The position numbers were made by a program, and so were the translations under genes. Of a DNA stretch of 64,000 nt, positions 33,962 to 42,511 are shown piece after piece (position 1 is the stretch's first letter; every line of letters begins with the position of its first letter). The notes under the pieces were generated by a model that was given only the letters and a program-made list of their open reading frames with translations, had not been told where the DNA came from and did not search any database. Location: positions 1,860,001-1,924,000 of the forward strand of contig NZ_CP195119.1 in NCBI RefSeq assembly GCF_052056915.1, in the 5' to 3' direction. This DNA comes from MTP4 sp052056915. GTDB lineage: Archaea; Halobacteriota; Methanosarcinia; Methanosarcinales; Methanosarcinaceae.

Positions 33962-34283
33962 AGACTTTCTTCCTGCAAATCAATTCGTTTTTTTCCGAAA
34001 GGGCCAGAGCAGCCGGTTCTGCTACCCCTTTTAGCCCGAAGCGAGATGCCTGGGACGCCGAAGGCGGGTTGTAACTGTTCAGCACCTCATCCGGCAGAAA
34101 TTTTACCGGGATGCCCAGCAGTTCGACCGCTTCCAGCAGCCCCTGTTCATTTTCTTTGAGTTTCGCAGAGGCAAAGGCTGTGACCTCTTCCAGGCCTGCC
34201 CCGCACTCTCCGAGGGCCTGCTCCACAGCCTCAATGACTTCTTCTTTTGTTATACCCCTGCGGGTTCCGATTCCTATTATCAT
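33930..34283 (-). CDS. cbiG: Cobalt-precorrin-5A hydrolase, C-terminal domain as separate gene
   Basis: A 117-residue protein equal to the C-terminal (CobE-like) domain of CbiG: MIIGIGTRRGITKEEVIEAV, EEVTAFASAKLKENEQGL, VKFLPDEVLNSYNPPSASQA and GVAEPAALA. In most organisms this is joined to the N-terminal part, which here is a separate frame at 34421-34957; the 137 bases between contain a stop, five copies of a 16 bp repeat and an ATG start. Together the two proteins would open the delta-lactone of cobalt-precorrin-5A. There is only a weak ribosome site (AGG 12 bases upstream). Confidence 0.85.
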   Translation of the reverse strand: MIIGIGTRRGITKEEVIEAVEQALGECGAGLEEVTAFASAKLKENEQGLLEAVELLGIPVKFLPDEVLNSYNPPSASQASRFGLKGVAEPAALALSEKNELICRKKVYGRVTIAIAR

Positions 34284-34308
34284 CCGTAATCGTAACCTGG
34301 ATTTGCCT

Positions 34309-34388
34309 GTTAACCTTAGTATTCGTTAACCTTAGTATTCGTTAACCTTAGTATTCGTTAACCTTAGTATTCGTTAACCTTAGTATTC
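34309..34388. repeat. 16 bp tandem array, five copies, between the two cbiG parts
   Basis: gttaaccttagtattc is repeated five times without change, ending at attgaccg. It stands exactly between the stop of the cbiG N-part and the start of the C-part. The repeat has no open frame on the minus strand because TTAAC/TAAGG give stops. Confidence 0.95.
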
Positions 34389-34420
34389 ATTGACCGTAAC
34401 CCGACCAGTCGCCAACCGGA

Positions 34421-34957
34421 TTAAGTATCCTTCTTTTTCCTGACCAGCACGGATACGTCCTCGTCCACGACAACGATTTTCGGGCCCTTTACTTCAAGGA
34501 CCTCCACATCCTGGTCAAGGAGGGCGCAGTTTACAGCTACCGTGGATTCCTTATTGAAAATATCGCAGCCGAGCCTGTCGGCAATGCCTTCAACGGACGG
34601 TTTCCCGTGCACTTCCGTGGCGGTGGTCAGGACCGGGACGGCGCCCAGTTCCGCCAGTTTCTTTGCGATTTCGTTTGCCCCGTGGTGCCCACCAAGGATA
34701 GGGATTGCGAAGTTCAGGTTCGAGTCCACAACAACTACTCCGGGGTCCGACCACTTATCCTTGAGGAGAGGAGCGATGTCCCTGATCACTATGCCCGAGG
34801 CAAAGACGGCTACGATTGCCCCATATTTTTCAAAGGCGGTTTCGAATATGCCCTTTTCGTAGAGGAGCAAGTCTGCGCCCAGATGCTCCGCTATCCTGGA
34901 AGCGACTTCCCGGTTCCTTTCAAAGGTAATTACAGCGGTTCCTGGGGCACTCCGTAT
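34421..34957 (-). CDS. cbiG: Cobalt-precorrin-5A hydrolase, N-terminal part, probable ATA start
   Basis: The N-terminal and central domain of CbiG, 178 residues if started at 34957. Hallmarks are VFASGIVIRDIAPLLKDKWS and LGGHHGANEIAKKLAELGAV. The first TTG in frame (34870) would drop the first strand of the domain (AVITFERNREVASRIAEHLG), which fits CbiG. The frame has no ATG, GTG or TTG before it, but an ATA at 34957-34955 stands 8 bases after a perfect AGGAGG (34971-34966, inside the end of cbiF). Either ATA is used as the start, or an ATG was lost by a point change. The protein ends at KKKDT, without the C-terminal domain, which is a separate gene downstream. Confidence 0.82.
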   Translation of the reverse strand: MRSAPGTAVITFERNREVASRIAEHLGADLLLYEKGIFETAFEKYGAIVAVFASGIVIRDIAPLLKDKWSDPGVVVVDSNLNFAIPILGGHHGANEIAKKLAELGAVPVLTTATEVHGKPSVEGIADRLGCDIFNKESTVAVNCALLDQDVEVLEVKGPKIVVVDEDVSVLVRKKKDT

Positions 34958-35658
34958 AGGTGTGACCTCCTGTAGTTCTTTGGATCGACGACCCCGCCGA
35001 TGAGGATCATTGCCGAACGCTTGATCCCGGCATCCTTCACCTTCTCCGCGATATCTTCCACGGTCCCGGTGATGACTTCCTCATCTTCCCAGGAGGCATG
35101 GAAAACAACAGCCACTGGGGTGTCCTTCGGGCACTGTACCTTTTCCATGATCTCCTTGATTTTCTGGGTGCCAAGGAAGATCGCCATGGTTGTTCCGTAA
35201 GAGGAAAGCTCGGGGATCAGGTCCTTTTCCAGGGTCTTGCCTGCCGGCCGGGTGATAATCAGGGTGTCGGACACCCCGTTTAAGGTCAGCTGGGTGTTCA
35301 GGGCGGCTGAAGTTGCAAAGACCGAGGAAACTCCAGGGACCCTTTCGACCTCTATATCGAATTTCTTCAGCTCTTCCATCTGCTCCACGATGGACCCGTA
35401 GAGGGAGGGGTCCCCGCTGTGGAGGCGTACCACGAATTTTCCTGCGTCAACGGCATCCACGATAATCTTCGTGGTTTCGTCAAGGGTAAGCCCGTAACTG
35501 TCCACGGTCTCCCCGTTAGTGTAGTCCAGGACTATGGGGTTTACAAGGGACCCTGCATACATTACAAGGTCTGCCTTCTCAAGCAGTTCGCGCCCCAGCA
35601 TGGTAATTAATTTGGGGTTTCCGGGGCCTGCTCCAACAATATACACTTTCCTTTCCAT
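34930..35658 (-). CDS. cbiF: Cobalt-precorrin-4 C11-methyltransferase
   Basis: A 242-residue SAM-dependent tetrapyrrole methylase that methylates C11 in the anaerobic B12 pathway. Seen are VYIVGAGPGNPKLITMLGRE at the N-terminus, VMYAGSLVNPIVLDY, VRLHSGDPSLYGSIVEQMEE, VPGVSSVFATSAALNTQLTL and GTQKIKEIMEKV, in CobM/CbiF order and length. The last codons overlap the upstream part of cbiG by 28 bases and provide its ribosome-binding site through two Arg codons. Confidence 0.93.
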   Translation of the reverse strand: MERKVYIVGAGPGNPKLITMLGRELLEKADLVMYAGSLVNPIVLDYTNGETVDSYGLTLDETTKIIVDAVDAGKFVVRLHSGDPSLYGSIVEQMEELKKFDIEVERVPGVSSVFATSAALNTQLTLNGVSDTLIITRPAGKTLEKDLIPELSSYGTTMAIFLGTQKIKEIMEKVQCPKDTPVAVVFHASWEDEEVITGTVEDIAEKVKDAGIKRSAMILIGGVVDPKNYRRSHLYGVPQEPL

Positions 35659-35738
35659 CTGACCATTCCCTTAGCATTCTTGGTAAATTAAAACTTGCCC
35701 GGAGACCGTAATTTCAGGCCCCCGGCGCAAAAATACAA

Positions 35739-36347
35739 TTATTTCTTCCCGTAAACAATGCTGAAATAGTTCCCCTTTTCAGGGATGTCTTCCTTCTTTC
35801 CGATAATCACTTCATCATCCGAAAAAAGTTTTTCCGCAAAGATGAATTCCCTGTAACCTTCGGCTTCAAGCGTTTCGATTATCTGTTTCGGTTTCGTGGC
35901 TTTCAGGTGGATCTTATACCCGATTTCCGAGCCGTCGCTGACCTCGAAGGAAGTTTCAACCGCCACATCGGTCCTGGCAGCAAAGGATGTGATAGAACTG
36001 ATGCCCGGGATGGTTGAGACTTCGACATCCGGATAATACCTGCGCATGACCTTTTTCAGGTGGGTGAAGGTAGAGAAAAAGTTGGGATCACCTATGAGCC
36101 CGAAAGCTACGGTCCCATTCCGGGCTTGCTCCGCAACCTTGTCGGCATTTTCTTTCCAGAGAGCGTTTAACGCCTCAAGGTCCCTGATCATGGGAAACTC
36201 CAGAATTTCAGAATCCGCGTAAGGGGCCACAAGCTCCTGTGCCATGCGCCCGGGCACGTATACCTTATCACTGTTTTTCAAAACATTCACTGCTTTCAGG
36301 GTCAGAAGTTCAGGGTCTCCGGGACCAAGTCCTACTCCTATTAACAT
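35739..36347 (-). CDS. cbiL: Cobalt-precorrin-2 C20-methyltransferase
   Basis: A 202-residue SAM-dependent methylase that adds the C20 methyl group to cobalt-sirohydrochlorin (cobalt-precorrin-2). The domain begins MLIGVGLGPGDPELLTLKAV and has KVYVPGRMAQELVAP, FGLIGDPNFFSTFTHLKKVM and STIPGISSITSFAARTDVAV. It is slightly shorter than bacterial CobI/CbiL. It is the second gene of the leftward operon, 110 bases after cbiT. Confidence 0.92.
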   Translation of the reverse strand: MLIGVGLGPGDPELLTLKAVNVLKNSDKVYVPGRMAQELVAPYADSEILEFPMIRDLEALNALWKENADKVAEQARNGTVAFGLIGDPNFFSTFTHLKKVMRRYYPDVEVSTIPGISSITSFAARTDVAVETSFEVSDGSEIGYKIHLKATKPKQIIETLEAEGYREFIFAEKLFSDDEVIIGKKEDIPEKGNYFSIVYGKK

Positions 36348-36457
36348 CTTATCGCTCCATAAACTGTTAAATATAAACGTAAATCATCAGGTAAACATAA
36401 ATTACCAGATTAAACGCAAATCATCAAAGATTAACACAAAGCATGAAATTCAGTTAT

Positions 36458-37003
36458 TCAGCTTTTTCCGACAATAATGTACACCGGGTTTTCAGGCTTG
36501 AACATGGTTTCCCCTGCAATCGGGGCGCTTCTTGAGACCACCAGGTGGATGACTTCATAAAAAATCCCGAGTTTCTTCATGGCCTCGATTGTCCTGACAA
36601 CAGTCTCGATCCGGACGGCATTTACCACAACACTCCTGGCATTTTTCTGCACCAGTTTTTCTAGCACGGTGCCAATGTTCTTTGTCCCACCGACAAAAGC
36701 GCAGTCAACAGAATCAATAAGTTCTCCACCCAGGATTTCCGAGGCTTCTCCGGCAAAAATCCTGCCGTTCTCAATATTGAAATTTTTAAAATTCGCTTTC
36801 GTAGCCCTGAGAGCCTCTTCCCGAGCATCGATTGCATAGATCGTGAGACCCCGGACCAGCCGGGTTGCTGCAATTGATACCGAACCCGTACCGCAGCCTA
36901 CATCTGCAAACCGGTCCCCGTCCCGAAGCCCGAGCTTTGAGAGGGACACCGCAATGATTTCCGGTTTTGTCGGACCGCCGCTAACACCTACTATTTCGGA
37001 CAT
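36458..37003 (-). CDS. cbiT: Cobalt-precorrin-7 C15-methyltransferase (decarboxylating)
   Basis: A 181-residue class I SAM methyltransferase. The SAM motif is DRFADVGCGTGSVSIAATRL, followed by IYAIDAREEALRATKANFKN and DCAFVGGTKNIGTVLEKLV. It methylates C15 and decarboxylates the C12 acetate side chain. It stands first in the leftward cbi operon. CbiE, which methylates C5 and is often fused to CbiT, is absent here, and cbiD is also not in the window. The protein starts SEIVGVSGGPTKPEIIAVSL, typical for stand-alone archaeal CbiT. Confidence 0.92.
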   Translation of the reverse strand: MSEIVGVSGGPTKPEIIAVSLSKLGLRDGDRFADVGCGTGSVSIAATRLVRGLTIYAIDAREEALRATKANFKNFNIENGRIFAGEASEILGGELIDSVDCAFVGGTKNIGTVLEKLVQKNARSVVVNAVRIETVVRTIEAMKKLGIFYEVIHLVVSRSAPIAGETMFKPENPVYIIVGKS

Positions 37004-37747
37004 GTTCCACCTGGTAAAAGTGATGCAAATAAATCAAATATAAATTAAATATGTGCCGGACGCAAATTTGAATTGAAACAAATTAACTATAAAACAAATT
37101 CGCTTCATACAGCAAATTAACATCATATAATTCTGAGCAAGTCAGGCATGAGATATTATACAACAATAAATATAAATCATACACCTGAAATCTGCGGAGA
37201 TATAAATATAATTTGTTCTAGATATACCTTATTATCAGCAGTAGGGGCTTGTCAGGAAAGTAAACTTTCATGCAACAAAAAAGTGTTCGGAAAAATTATC
37301 CATGGGAAAGTTTGTATCTACTGGCAGATCACTGATCGAGAGGAGATACATTAAGAAAATATTTACGAGAAATGATAGGACTTGCCCCTTTAAGCTAAAA
37401 ATGAAAAACAACATGATGGGAGAGATTTTTGAATATTACCCGGGTGTTCCTGAAAAAGACGTTTTTATAAATAAAATTATATTTTTTAAATAGAAGAAAG
37501 ACATTTTAACCATAAACGCATACATTTATGCTGGCAATTTGACCTGAAAAGGCAAACATCGAATCAGGCATACCTGAAAAGGGGATTTTCAGGTTAGAAA
37601 CGGGATAATTTCTCGCTTATTTCGACTGGTTTTTCCGACTTTATACCGCGTAATGACATTTTTTTATAGAGGATGGGGACCCCCAACAGTGTAAGCCCGC
37701 TCCCCCTATGCAGGCCACTGTTATCTACAAATACAGGAGGAAAAGTG
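37004..37747. other. Intergenic region between cbiT and the citrate-synthase-like gene
   Basis: 744 AT-rich bases. TATA-like sequence for cbiT is present at about 37038-37055. Two short frames (37148-37354, 68 codons; 37302-37493, 63 codons) overlap and have no family resemblance; I do not call them. The leader of the next gene holds an inverted repeat AACAGTG (37686-37692) ... CACTGTT (37727-37733 region) shortly before the GGAGG site, which might fold in the mRNA. Confidence 0.45.
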
Positions 37748-39043
37748 ATGAAGGTTTACGAATCATATGACGATTTACCCAAGTTAAAGCTGCCCTACGG
37801 AAATGAGATTTTCATCAGTGATAGCACCATCCGCGACGGCTCCCAGATGCCGGGGATAGTCCTGACAAGGGACCACAAGCTTCAGATCTACGAGTACCTC
37901 CACGAGATAGGAATTGAAAAACTGGAAGCTTTTGTCTTCAACCAGAGAGATAAGGACGCCGTAAAGCTCATGTTTGACAGGGGATACGAGTGCCCCGAGA
38001 TCACGGGCTGGTCAAGGGCTTCCCGCGGAGACATTGATAAGATCCTGGAAGTTGACGGGCTCGAAGAAACAGGAATATTAATGTCGGTCTCGGATACCCA
38101 CATAACGTCCAAGATGCGGCTTTCGGGACGGGAAGAAGCCGAAGAGAAATACCTTGATGCCCTCCAGTACGCCGTTGACCATGGGCTTCGCACACGGGCT
38201 CACCTGGAAGATATGACAAGAGCCGACAACTACAACTTCGTCTTCCCTCTTATCGAAAAAATAATGGAAATCGATCCGGACTGCATTATCAGGGTCTGCG
38301 ACACCGTAGGGTACGGGCTTCCGTACATAGGAATTGATGAACCTTACGGCATCCCGAAAATAATGGAGCACCTGAAAAAAGAGATAAAGGTCAAGAACAT
38401 CGAGACCCATATTCATGACGATTACGGGATGGGGACAGCAAGTTCCATTGCAGGATACTGGTATGGAGCTAACTGGAGCAGTGTAACATTCCTCGGAATA
38501 GGAGAGCGTGCAGGAAATACGGGGATGGAAAAAATCCTCCTTTTCCTGGCAGACCGTGTTGAAGGCTTTGAGAAATACAACCTCGAACCCATTTCCCGTT
38601 TCACGGACTTCATGGAAAAAGCCCTGGGACTCCGGATCCCAAGAAACAAACCGGTTGTGGGAAAGAATATCTTTGCCCACGAATCAGGGATACACGCCGC
38701 AGGCATCCTGAAAAATCCCTTCAACTACGAACCATATCCCCCTGAATTGATAGGAGGAAAACGGCTGCTCCTCATCGGGGATTCCTCAGGTCTGGAAATA
38801 ATCCGACATAAGGTCCAGGAAACCTTAAACGAATTGCTGGGAGTCGAAACAGCCGTAGAAAAAGACGATGAAAGGCTTCTCAGCATCCAGCAGGAAATCC
38901 AGAAACTCTACGACAACGAAGAGCGGGTCTCCTGCATCTCGGACGAAGAACTCCTGGCCTACGTGGAGAAGTATTTCCTTTGCCAGTCGATCTGTGACCC
39001 TGTACACGCAGGAGGCAGAGGGAAATTTGCGAAAAAGGAATGA
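37748..39043 (+). CDS. Re-citrate synthase-like / homocitrate synthase family enzyme
   Basis: A 431-residue enzyme of the HMGL-like (isopropylmalate/homocitrate/citramalate synthase) superfamily. Key sites are ISDSTIRDGSQMPGIVLTRD (metal Asp and catalytic Arg), GLEETGILMSVSDTHITSKM, RAHLEDMTRADNYNFVFPLI, RVCDTVGYGLPYIG, ETHIHDDYGMG (metal His pair) and FLGIGERAGNTGMEKIL. Several of these (SVSDTHI, EDMTRADNY, CDTVGYGLPY) resemble Re-type citrate synthase of clostridia and Methanospirillum more than LeuA or AksA, so citrate formation from acetyl-CoA and oxaloacetate is the leading guess. ATG 37748 has GGAGG 6 bases upstream. A convergent isocitrate-dehydrogenase-like gene follows. Confidence 0.8.
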   Translation: MKVYESYDDLPKLKLPYGNEIFISDSTIRDGSQMPGIVLTRDHKLQIYEYLHEIGIEKLEAFVFNQRDKDAVKLMFDRGYECPEITGWSRASRGDIDKILEVDGLEETGILMSVSDTHITSKMRLSGREEAEEKYLDALQYAVDHGLRTRAHLEDMTRADNYNFVFPLIEKIMEIDPDCIIRVCDTVGYGLPYIGIDEPYGIPKIMEHLKKEIKVKNIETHIHDDYGMGTASSIAGYWYGANWSSVTFLGIGERAGNTGMEKILLFLADRVEGFEKYNLEPISRFTDFMEKALGLRIPRNKPVVGKNIFAHESGIHAAGILKNPFNYEPYPPELIGGKRLLLIGDSSGLEIIRHKVQETLNELLGVETAVEKDDERLLSIQQEIQKLYDNEERVSCISDEELLAYVEKYFLCQSICDPVHAGGRGKFAKKE

Positions 39044-39213
39044 AGCTGAGACCGAAAACCGGAATGTCTGAACACGAAAAAAGAAAAAATAAGGAGCAGC
39101 ATAAGGCTCTGGAATAGGAAAACTCCCTCAGGAACTCTCCCAGAGATTCTCTCAGGAACTCTTTCAGAGACCTTATTCCGCGTTATTGCACTTTGTGCAT
39201 CAGAATTACTTTT

Positions 39214-40242
39214 TTACTTAAGGATTTCTGCCGTGTACTTTGCGATCTCGCCGGCCATCTCGCTGAGTTTTGCGTTTCCGCCGAGGTCGTAGGTGACGTA
39301 CTTGCCTTCGGAAACCACGCGTTCCGTGGCTTTGAAGATGGCTTCGGACTTATCCTTTTCACCCAGGTAGTCGAGCATCCAGGCCCCTGCAAGGACGGTT
39401 GCAACCGGATTGACCTTGTCCTGGCCTGCATATTTGGGGGCTGAGCCGTGGGCGGGTTCGAACATGGCAAAGGAGTCGCCGATATTGGCGGAGTAGATCA
39501 TCCCGATGCTGCCGACCAGGGCTGCGCACTCCTCGCTGATAACGTCCATGAAGAGGTTGGTGGACAGGAGGACTTTCTTGTCAAAGATCTGTGGATTCTT
39601 GATAAGCTGCATGGCGATGTTGTCGATGTGGTAGGGCCAGATCTCAACATCAGGGAATTCCTTCCCGACCTTTTCGACCTCTTCGAGGAAGGTACCACAG
39701 GTCTGCTTGAGGATGTTGCTCTTGTGGATGGGGACAACCGTGTCGTAGCCTCTACGCTTTGCTTCTTCAAAGGCGTAGCGGGCAATCTTACTTGAGGATG
39801 TGCGAGTAATCTTCCGGATTGCAATGTAAACATCATCAGTAAGCTTTACTTCCTCTCCTATGTACAGGCCTTCCGTTCCTTCCCGGACACAGATGTGCTC
39901 GACATCCCCGAGAGGGGAGCTTGAACCGGGGAAGGTCTTTATGGGCCTCACATTGGCGTAGAGGTCATACTTCTGCCTGATGGATACTGCCACGCTCTTA
40001 GGGGAACCGATCCCTCCGGGGGTAGTGGTCGGGCCCTTGAAAGAGGCATCGGAACTGTCAAGGATGTCCCAGGTCTCGTCAGGAATAAGGGAATTCCCAC
40101 CGTTCATTTCCCACCAGGTGGCACCGGCTTCACACATGACGAATTCGACATCCGTACCTGCGGCTTCCGTGACTTTAAGCATTGCGTCTACAAGTTCGGG
40201 GCCAACCCCGTCACCTTTGATTACTGCTGCGGTTTTACTCAT
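39214..40242 (-). CDS. Isocitrate/isopropylmalate dehydrogenase family, probably isocitrate dehydrogenase
   Basis: A 342-residue beta-decarboxylating dehydrogenase. Marks are AAVIKGDGVGPELVDAMLKV, FKGPTTTPGGIGSPKSVAVS, YDLYANVRPIKTFPG, ICVREGTEGLYIGEE (substrate and cofactor loop), RYAFEEAKRRGYDTVVPIHK (the Lys/Tyr area), and FEPAHGSAPKYAGQDKVNP. The order is that of IDH/IPMDH/homoisocitrate dehydrogenase. The citrate-synthase-like neighbour and the known oxidative half-TCA route to 2-oxoglutarate in Methanosarcina favour isocitrate dehydrogenase; motif reading alone cannot exclude isopropylmalate. GGTGATAAT stands before the ATG. Confidence 0.8.
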   Translation of the reverse strand: MSKTAAVIKGDGVGPELVDAMLKVTEAAGTDVEFVMCEAGATWWEMNGGNSLIPDETWDILDSSDASFKGPTTTPGGIGSPKSVAVSIRQKYDLYANVRPIKTFPGSSSPLGDVEHICVREGTEGLYIGEEVKLTDDVYIAIRKITRTSSSKIARYAFEEAKRRGYDTVVPIHKSNILKQTCGTFLEEVEKVGKEFPDVEIWPYHIDNIAMQLIKNPQIFDKKVLLSTNLFMDVISEECAALVGSIGMIYSANIGDSFAMFEPAHGSAPKYAGQDKVNPVATVLAGAWMLDYLGEKDKSEAIFKATERVVSEGKYVTYDLGGNAKLSEMAGEIAKYTAEILK

Positions 40243-40627
40243 ATTATCACCATCTATAGGTTACCATCACCAGGTTTTCACTCCGGGCCACCTTTACCAG
40301 GTCGCCATTTCAGAGCACCGTATATCAGGTAACCATGCGTTTGGTTTCGTATTTGAAGAATGGTAGCGATTGATAAACTGGAAAAGGGAAAAAGACCTTT
40401 CAAAAAATTTGCCTAAATATTACTTGATTGTTTCCGGGGTACTCAACGGCAAGCTATCTATTTCAAGCTTTGGGTGCTAATATTATCCGGAACAATGCTG
40501 CTGAGAAAGTTAAAAAAGAGCCCTGTAAACCCGCAAACATTTACAAATGTCCAGGGCCAGAACCCTGAAAAAACCCGTATTCAAGCAAGAGTCTAGCAAG
40601 GTTCAAGCAAGATTTGAGGAAGAAAGA
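40243..40627. other. Divergent promoter region
   Basis: 385 bases between the dehydrogenase (leftward) and the TatD-like gene (rightward). Two copies of ACCATCACCAGGT/AGGTAACCAT-type words occur near 40248-40340. An in-frame extension of the TatD-like gene to 40547 is possible but is not favoured. No other gene is seen. Confidence 0.4.
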
Positions 40628-41470
40628 ATGCCCGCAAAAATCCCGATTACCGACAACCACATGCACATCGACCCGAGAGCCAGGGGGCTTGCCGCCGTAA
40701 AAGACTTCCAGAACGCAGGGGGAACCCACATTATCCTGGTGACCAAGCCTACCTGGACCCTGGGGATCACTGTAAAAAAGCCCGAAGATTACCTGCCCGT
40801 CTTTGATGAGACAGTGGAAATCGCCGCAAAAATCCGGGAGATGGGAGTTGGGGCATTTCCCGTGCTTGGGGTACACCCTGCAGAGATTTCAAAACTCACG
40901 GAGTACATGGAACTAGGAGAGGCTGCCGAGACCATGAAAAAAGGCCTTGAGCTTGCGGCAGGCTACGTGGAAAAAGGCCTTGCGGTGGGAATTAAATCAG
41001 GGCGCCCGCACTACCCCGTCCCCGAAGAGGTCTGGGAAGCCTCAAACGAGATCATGGAACACGCCTTTTCCCTTGGAAGAGACCAGGACTGTGCAGTCCA
41101 GCTCCACACCGAAAGCGTCGAAGAGCCGGAACTCACCGATATTGCGGAGAGGGCAAGGAAAACCGGGATCAAAATGTACAGGGTGGTCAAGCACTATGCC
41201 CCACCTCTCGTTAACGTCTGCGAGAAACTGGGAGTCTTTCCCGGGGTGATCTGTTCCAAAGGAGCGGTTGAAAAAGCCCTTGAAGAAGGCACCCGTTTCA
41301 TGATGGAAACAGACTATATCGACGACCCTGAAAGGCCCGGCGCGGTACTTGGCCCGAAAACAATCCCCCGCAGAACATTAAAACTGGTAGAAGAGCACGG
41401 GGAAGAACCTTTCTGGACCATCCACAAAGAAAATCCTGAAAAAGTATACGATATTGAGATCGAACTGTAA
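40628..41470 (+). CDS. TatD-type metal-dependent hydrolase
   Basis: A 280-residue amidohydrolase-fold protein. Metal-binding sites are ITDNHMHIDPRARGLAAV near residue 7, FPVLGVHPAEISKL near 80, VQLHTESVEEPELTDI near 157, KHYAPPLVNVCEKL near 190 and METDYIDDPERPG near 232. These match the archaeal branch of TatD-related hydrolases. Family members act as metal-dependent nucleases or phosphodiesterases; the true substrate of the archaeal branch is unknown. I took the ATG at 40628 with GAGGAA 8 bases ahead, not the earlier frame start at 40547. Confidence 0.82.
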   Translation: MPAKIPITDNHMHIDPRARGLAAVKDFQNAGGTHIILVTKPTWTLGITVKKPEDYLPVFDETVEIAAKIREMGVGAFPVLGVHPAEISKLTEYMELGEAAETMKKGLELAAGYVEKGLAVGIKSGRPHYPVPEEVWEASNEIMEHAFSLGRDQDCAVQLHTESVEEPELTDIAERARKTGIKMYRVVKHYAPPLVNVCEKLGVFPGVICSKGAVEKALEEGTRFMMETDYIDDPERPGAVLGPKTIPRRTLKLVEEHGEEPFWTIHKENPEKVYDIEIEL

Positions 41471-41968
41471 AAGGAAGGCAAAAAGCAGACAGGAAACTGT
41501 ACAGACCGGGACACCCAATTGAAGAGAAAAACCAGAAAAAATAGAGAGGGGAAAGTAGAGGAGAAAAGGGGATAAGAAAAGGGGATAAAAAAGGGAGTAA
41601 AAAAATAAAGGGGAATGGGAAAAAGGAGAGAGAAAGAACTCTCTGACCTACATTCAGGTCCGGATTTCTGATGTATCAGAATTGAAAGCCGATACCCCGG
41701 AATTCACCTTTATATTAATTTATCTATCTTAATACCCTATCTTAATACCTTATCTTAATTACCCAACTTTACTACCTGACCTTTACTACCAGATTTTAAT
41801 TACCTGACCTTTACTACCAGATATTAATTACCTGATCTTTACTACCTAATTACCTGATCTTTACTACCAGATTTTAATTACCTGATCTTTACTACCAGAT
41901 TTTAATTACCTGATCTTTACTACCAGATTTTAATTACCGTAGCCTAATTACCATATCTCGGCGGAGAA
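41471..41968. other. Intergenic region with 14 bp higher-order repeats
   Basis: About 500 bases. The left half is purine-rich without features. The right half is the repeat array 41726-41938 described separately; both flanking genes end here (convergent), so it is a 3' region for both. Confidence 0.6.
41726..41938. repeat. 14 bp repeat array with two alternating unit types
   Basis: About fourteen units. Units atctttactaccag (or acctttactaccag) alternate with attttaattacctg, so the array looks like a 28 bp repeat, but the two 14-mers are themselves related (10 of 14 bases equal). One unit is cut to 8 bases near 41850. At the left end units degrade to atcttaatacct. This is not a CRISPR because no unique spacers exist. 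Confidence 0.85.
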
Positions 41969-42454
41969 TTACTTCCTCTTGATCGTAACGATATCCCCGA
42001 GGGTGGTATCCGTCTTAAAGTGGGAGACCTCCTGATCAGAACCGGAAACCCTCTCCGTTAGCTTGATGTTGAGGGTATGCTCAAGTTTCTTGCGCACGGA
42101 GTCTTCAGGTACGATCTCTTTTCTTTCTATTTTCTTAATTAGGGAGGATTTTTCTTTTATTTTGGCAGCCAGCTCTTCCTGGGACCAGCCATGCGCTTCC
42201 CGGGCTTCCCGGAGGACATGTTCATAATTTTCTACGAGTTCATCCTGCAGAATGTCAAAGTAATTCCTTTGAGGCCTCTTTGTGACCCGTGGTGCCGTTC
42301 GAGCCACCGGAGAGACTTTCCTGGAAACAGGTGCCCTCTTATTGACAGGCTGCCCGTATGGAGCACATTTAGGGCATACCTGAAGTTCACTATTGTCTAT
42401 GGTAACGCTTATCGGCTTTTCACGGATCTCTGCACCACATATTTCGCACTGCAT
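41969..42454 (-). CDS. mbf1: MBF1-like transcription factor with zinc ribbon and HTH
   Basis: A 161-residue archaeal multiprotein-bridging-factor-type protein. The N-terminus MQCEICGAEIREKPISVTID with CPKCAPYG forms a zinc ribbon; a basic linker follows; the Cro/C1-type helix-turn-helix is AREAHGWSQEELAAKIKEKS and LIKKIERKEIVPEDSVRKKL (residues about 82-125). The protein may contact TBP and DNA-bound regulators. ATG 42454 is preferred to a GTG 9 bases upstream. It is divergent from the PAN gene with only 57 bases between the starts, so both share a promoter region. Confidence 0.88.
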   Translation of the reverse strand: MQCEICGAEIREKPISVTIDNSELQVCPKCAPYGQPVNKRAPVSRKVSPVARTAPRVTKRPQRNYFDILQDELVENYEHVLREAREAHGWSQEELAAKIKEKSSLIKKIERKEIVPEDSVRKKLEHTLNIKLTERVSGSDQEVSHFKTDTTLGDIVTIKRK

Positions 42455-42511
42455 ATTGATCACTTCGAAAACGCTATATACGGTACGAACTTAAATATTA
42501 TTCGGAGCTCC

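Noticed and set aside
37148..37493. Two small rightward genes (68 and 63 codons)
   Set aside because: They overlap in different frames, are AT-driven, lack good ribosome sites and match no family I know.
42191..42511. N-terminal extension of the PAN frame
   Set aside because: The translation is antisense to mbf1 and unlike PAN; the coiled coil begins after the ATG at 42512.
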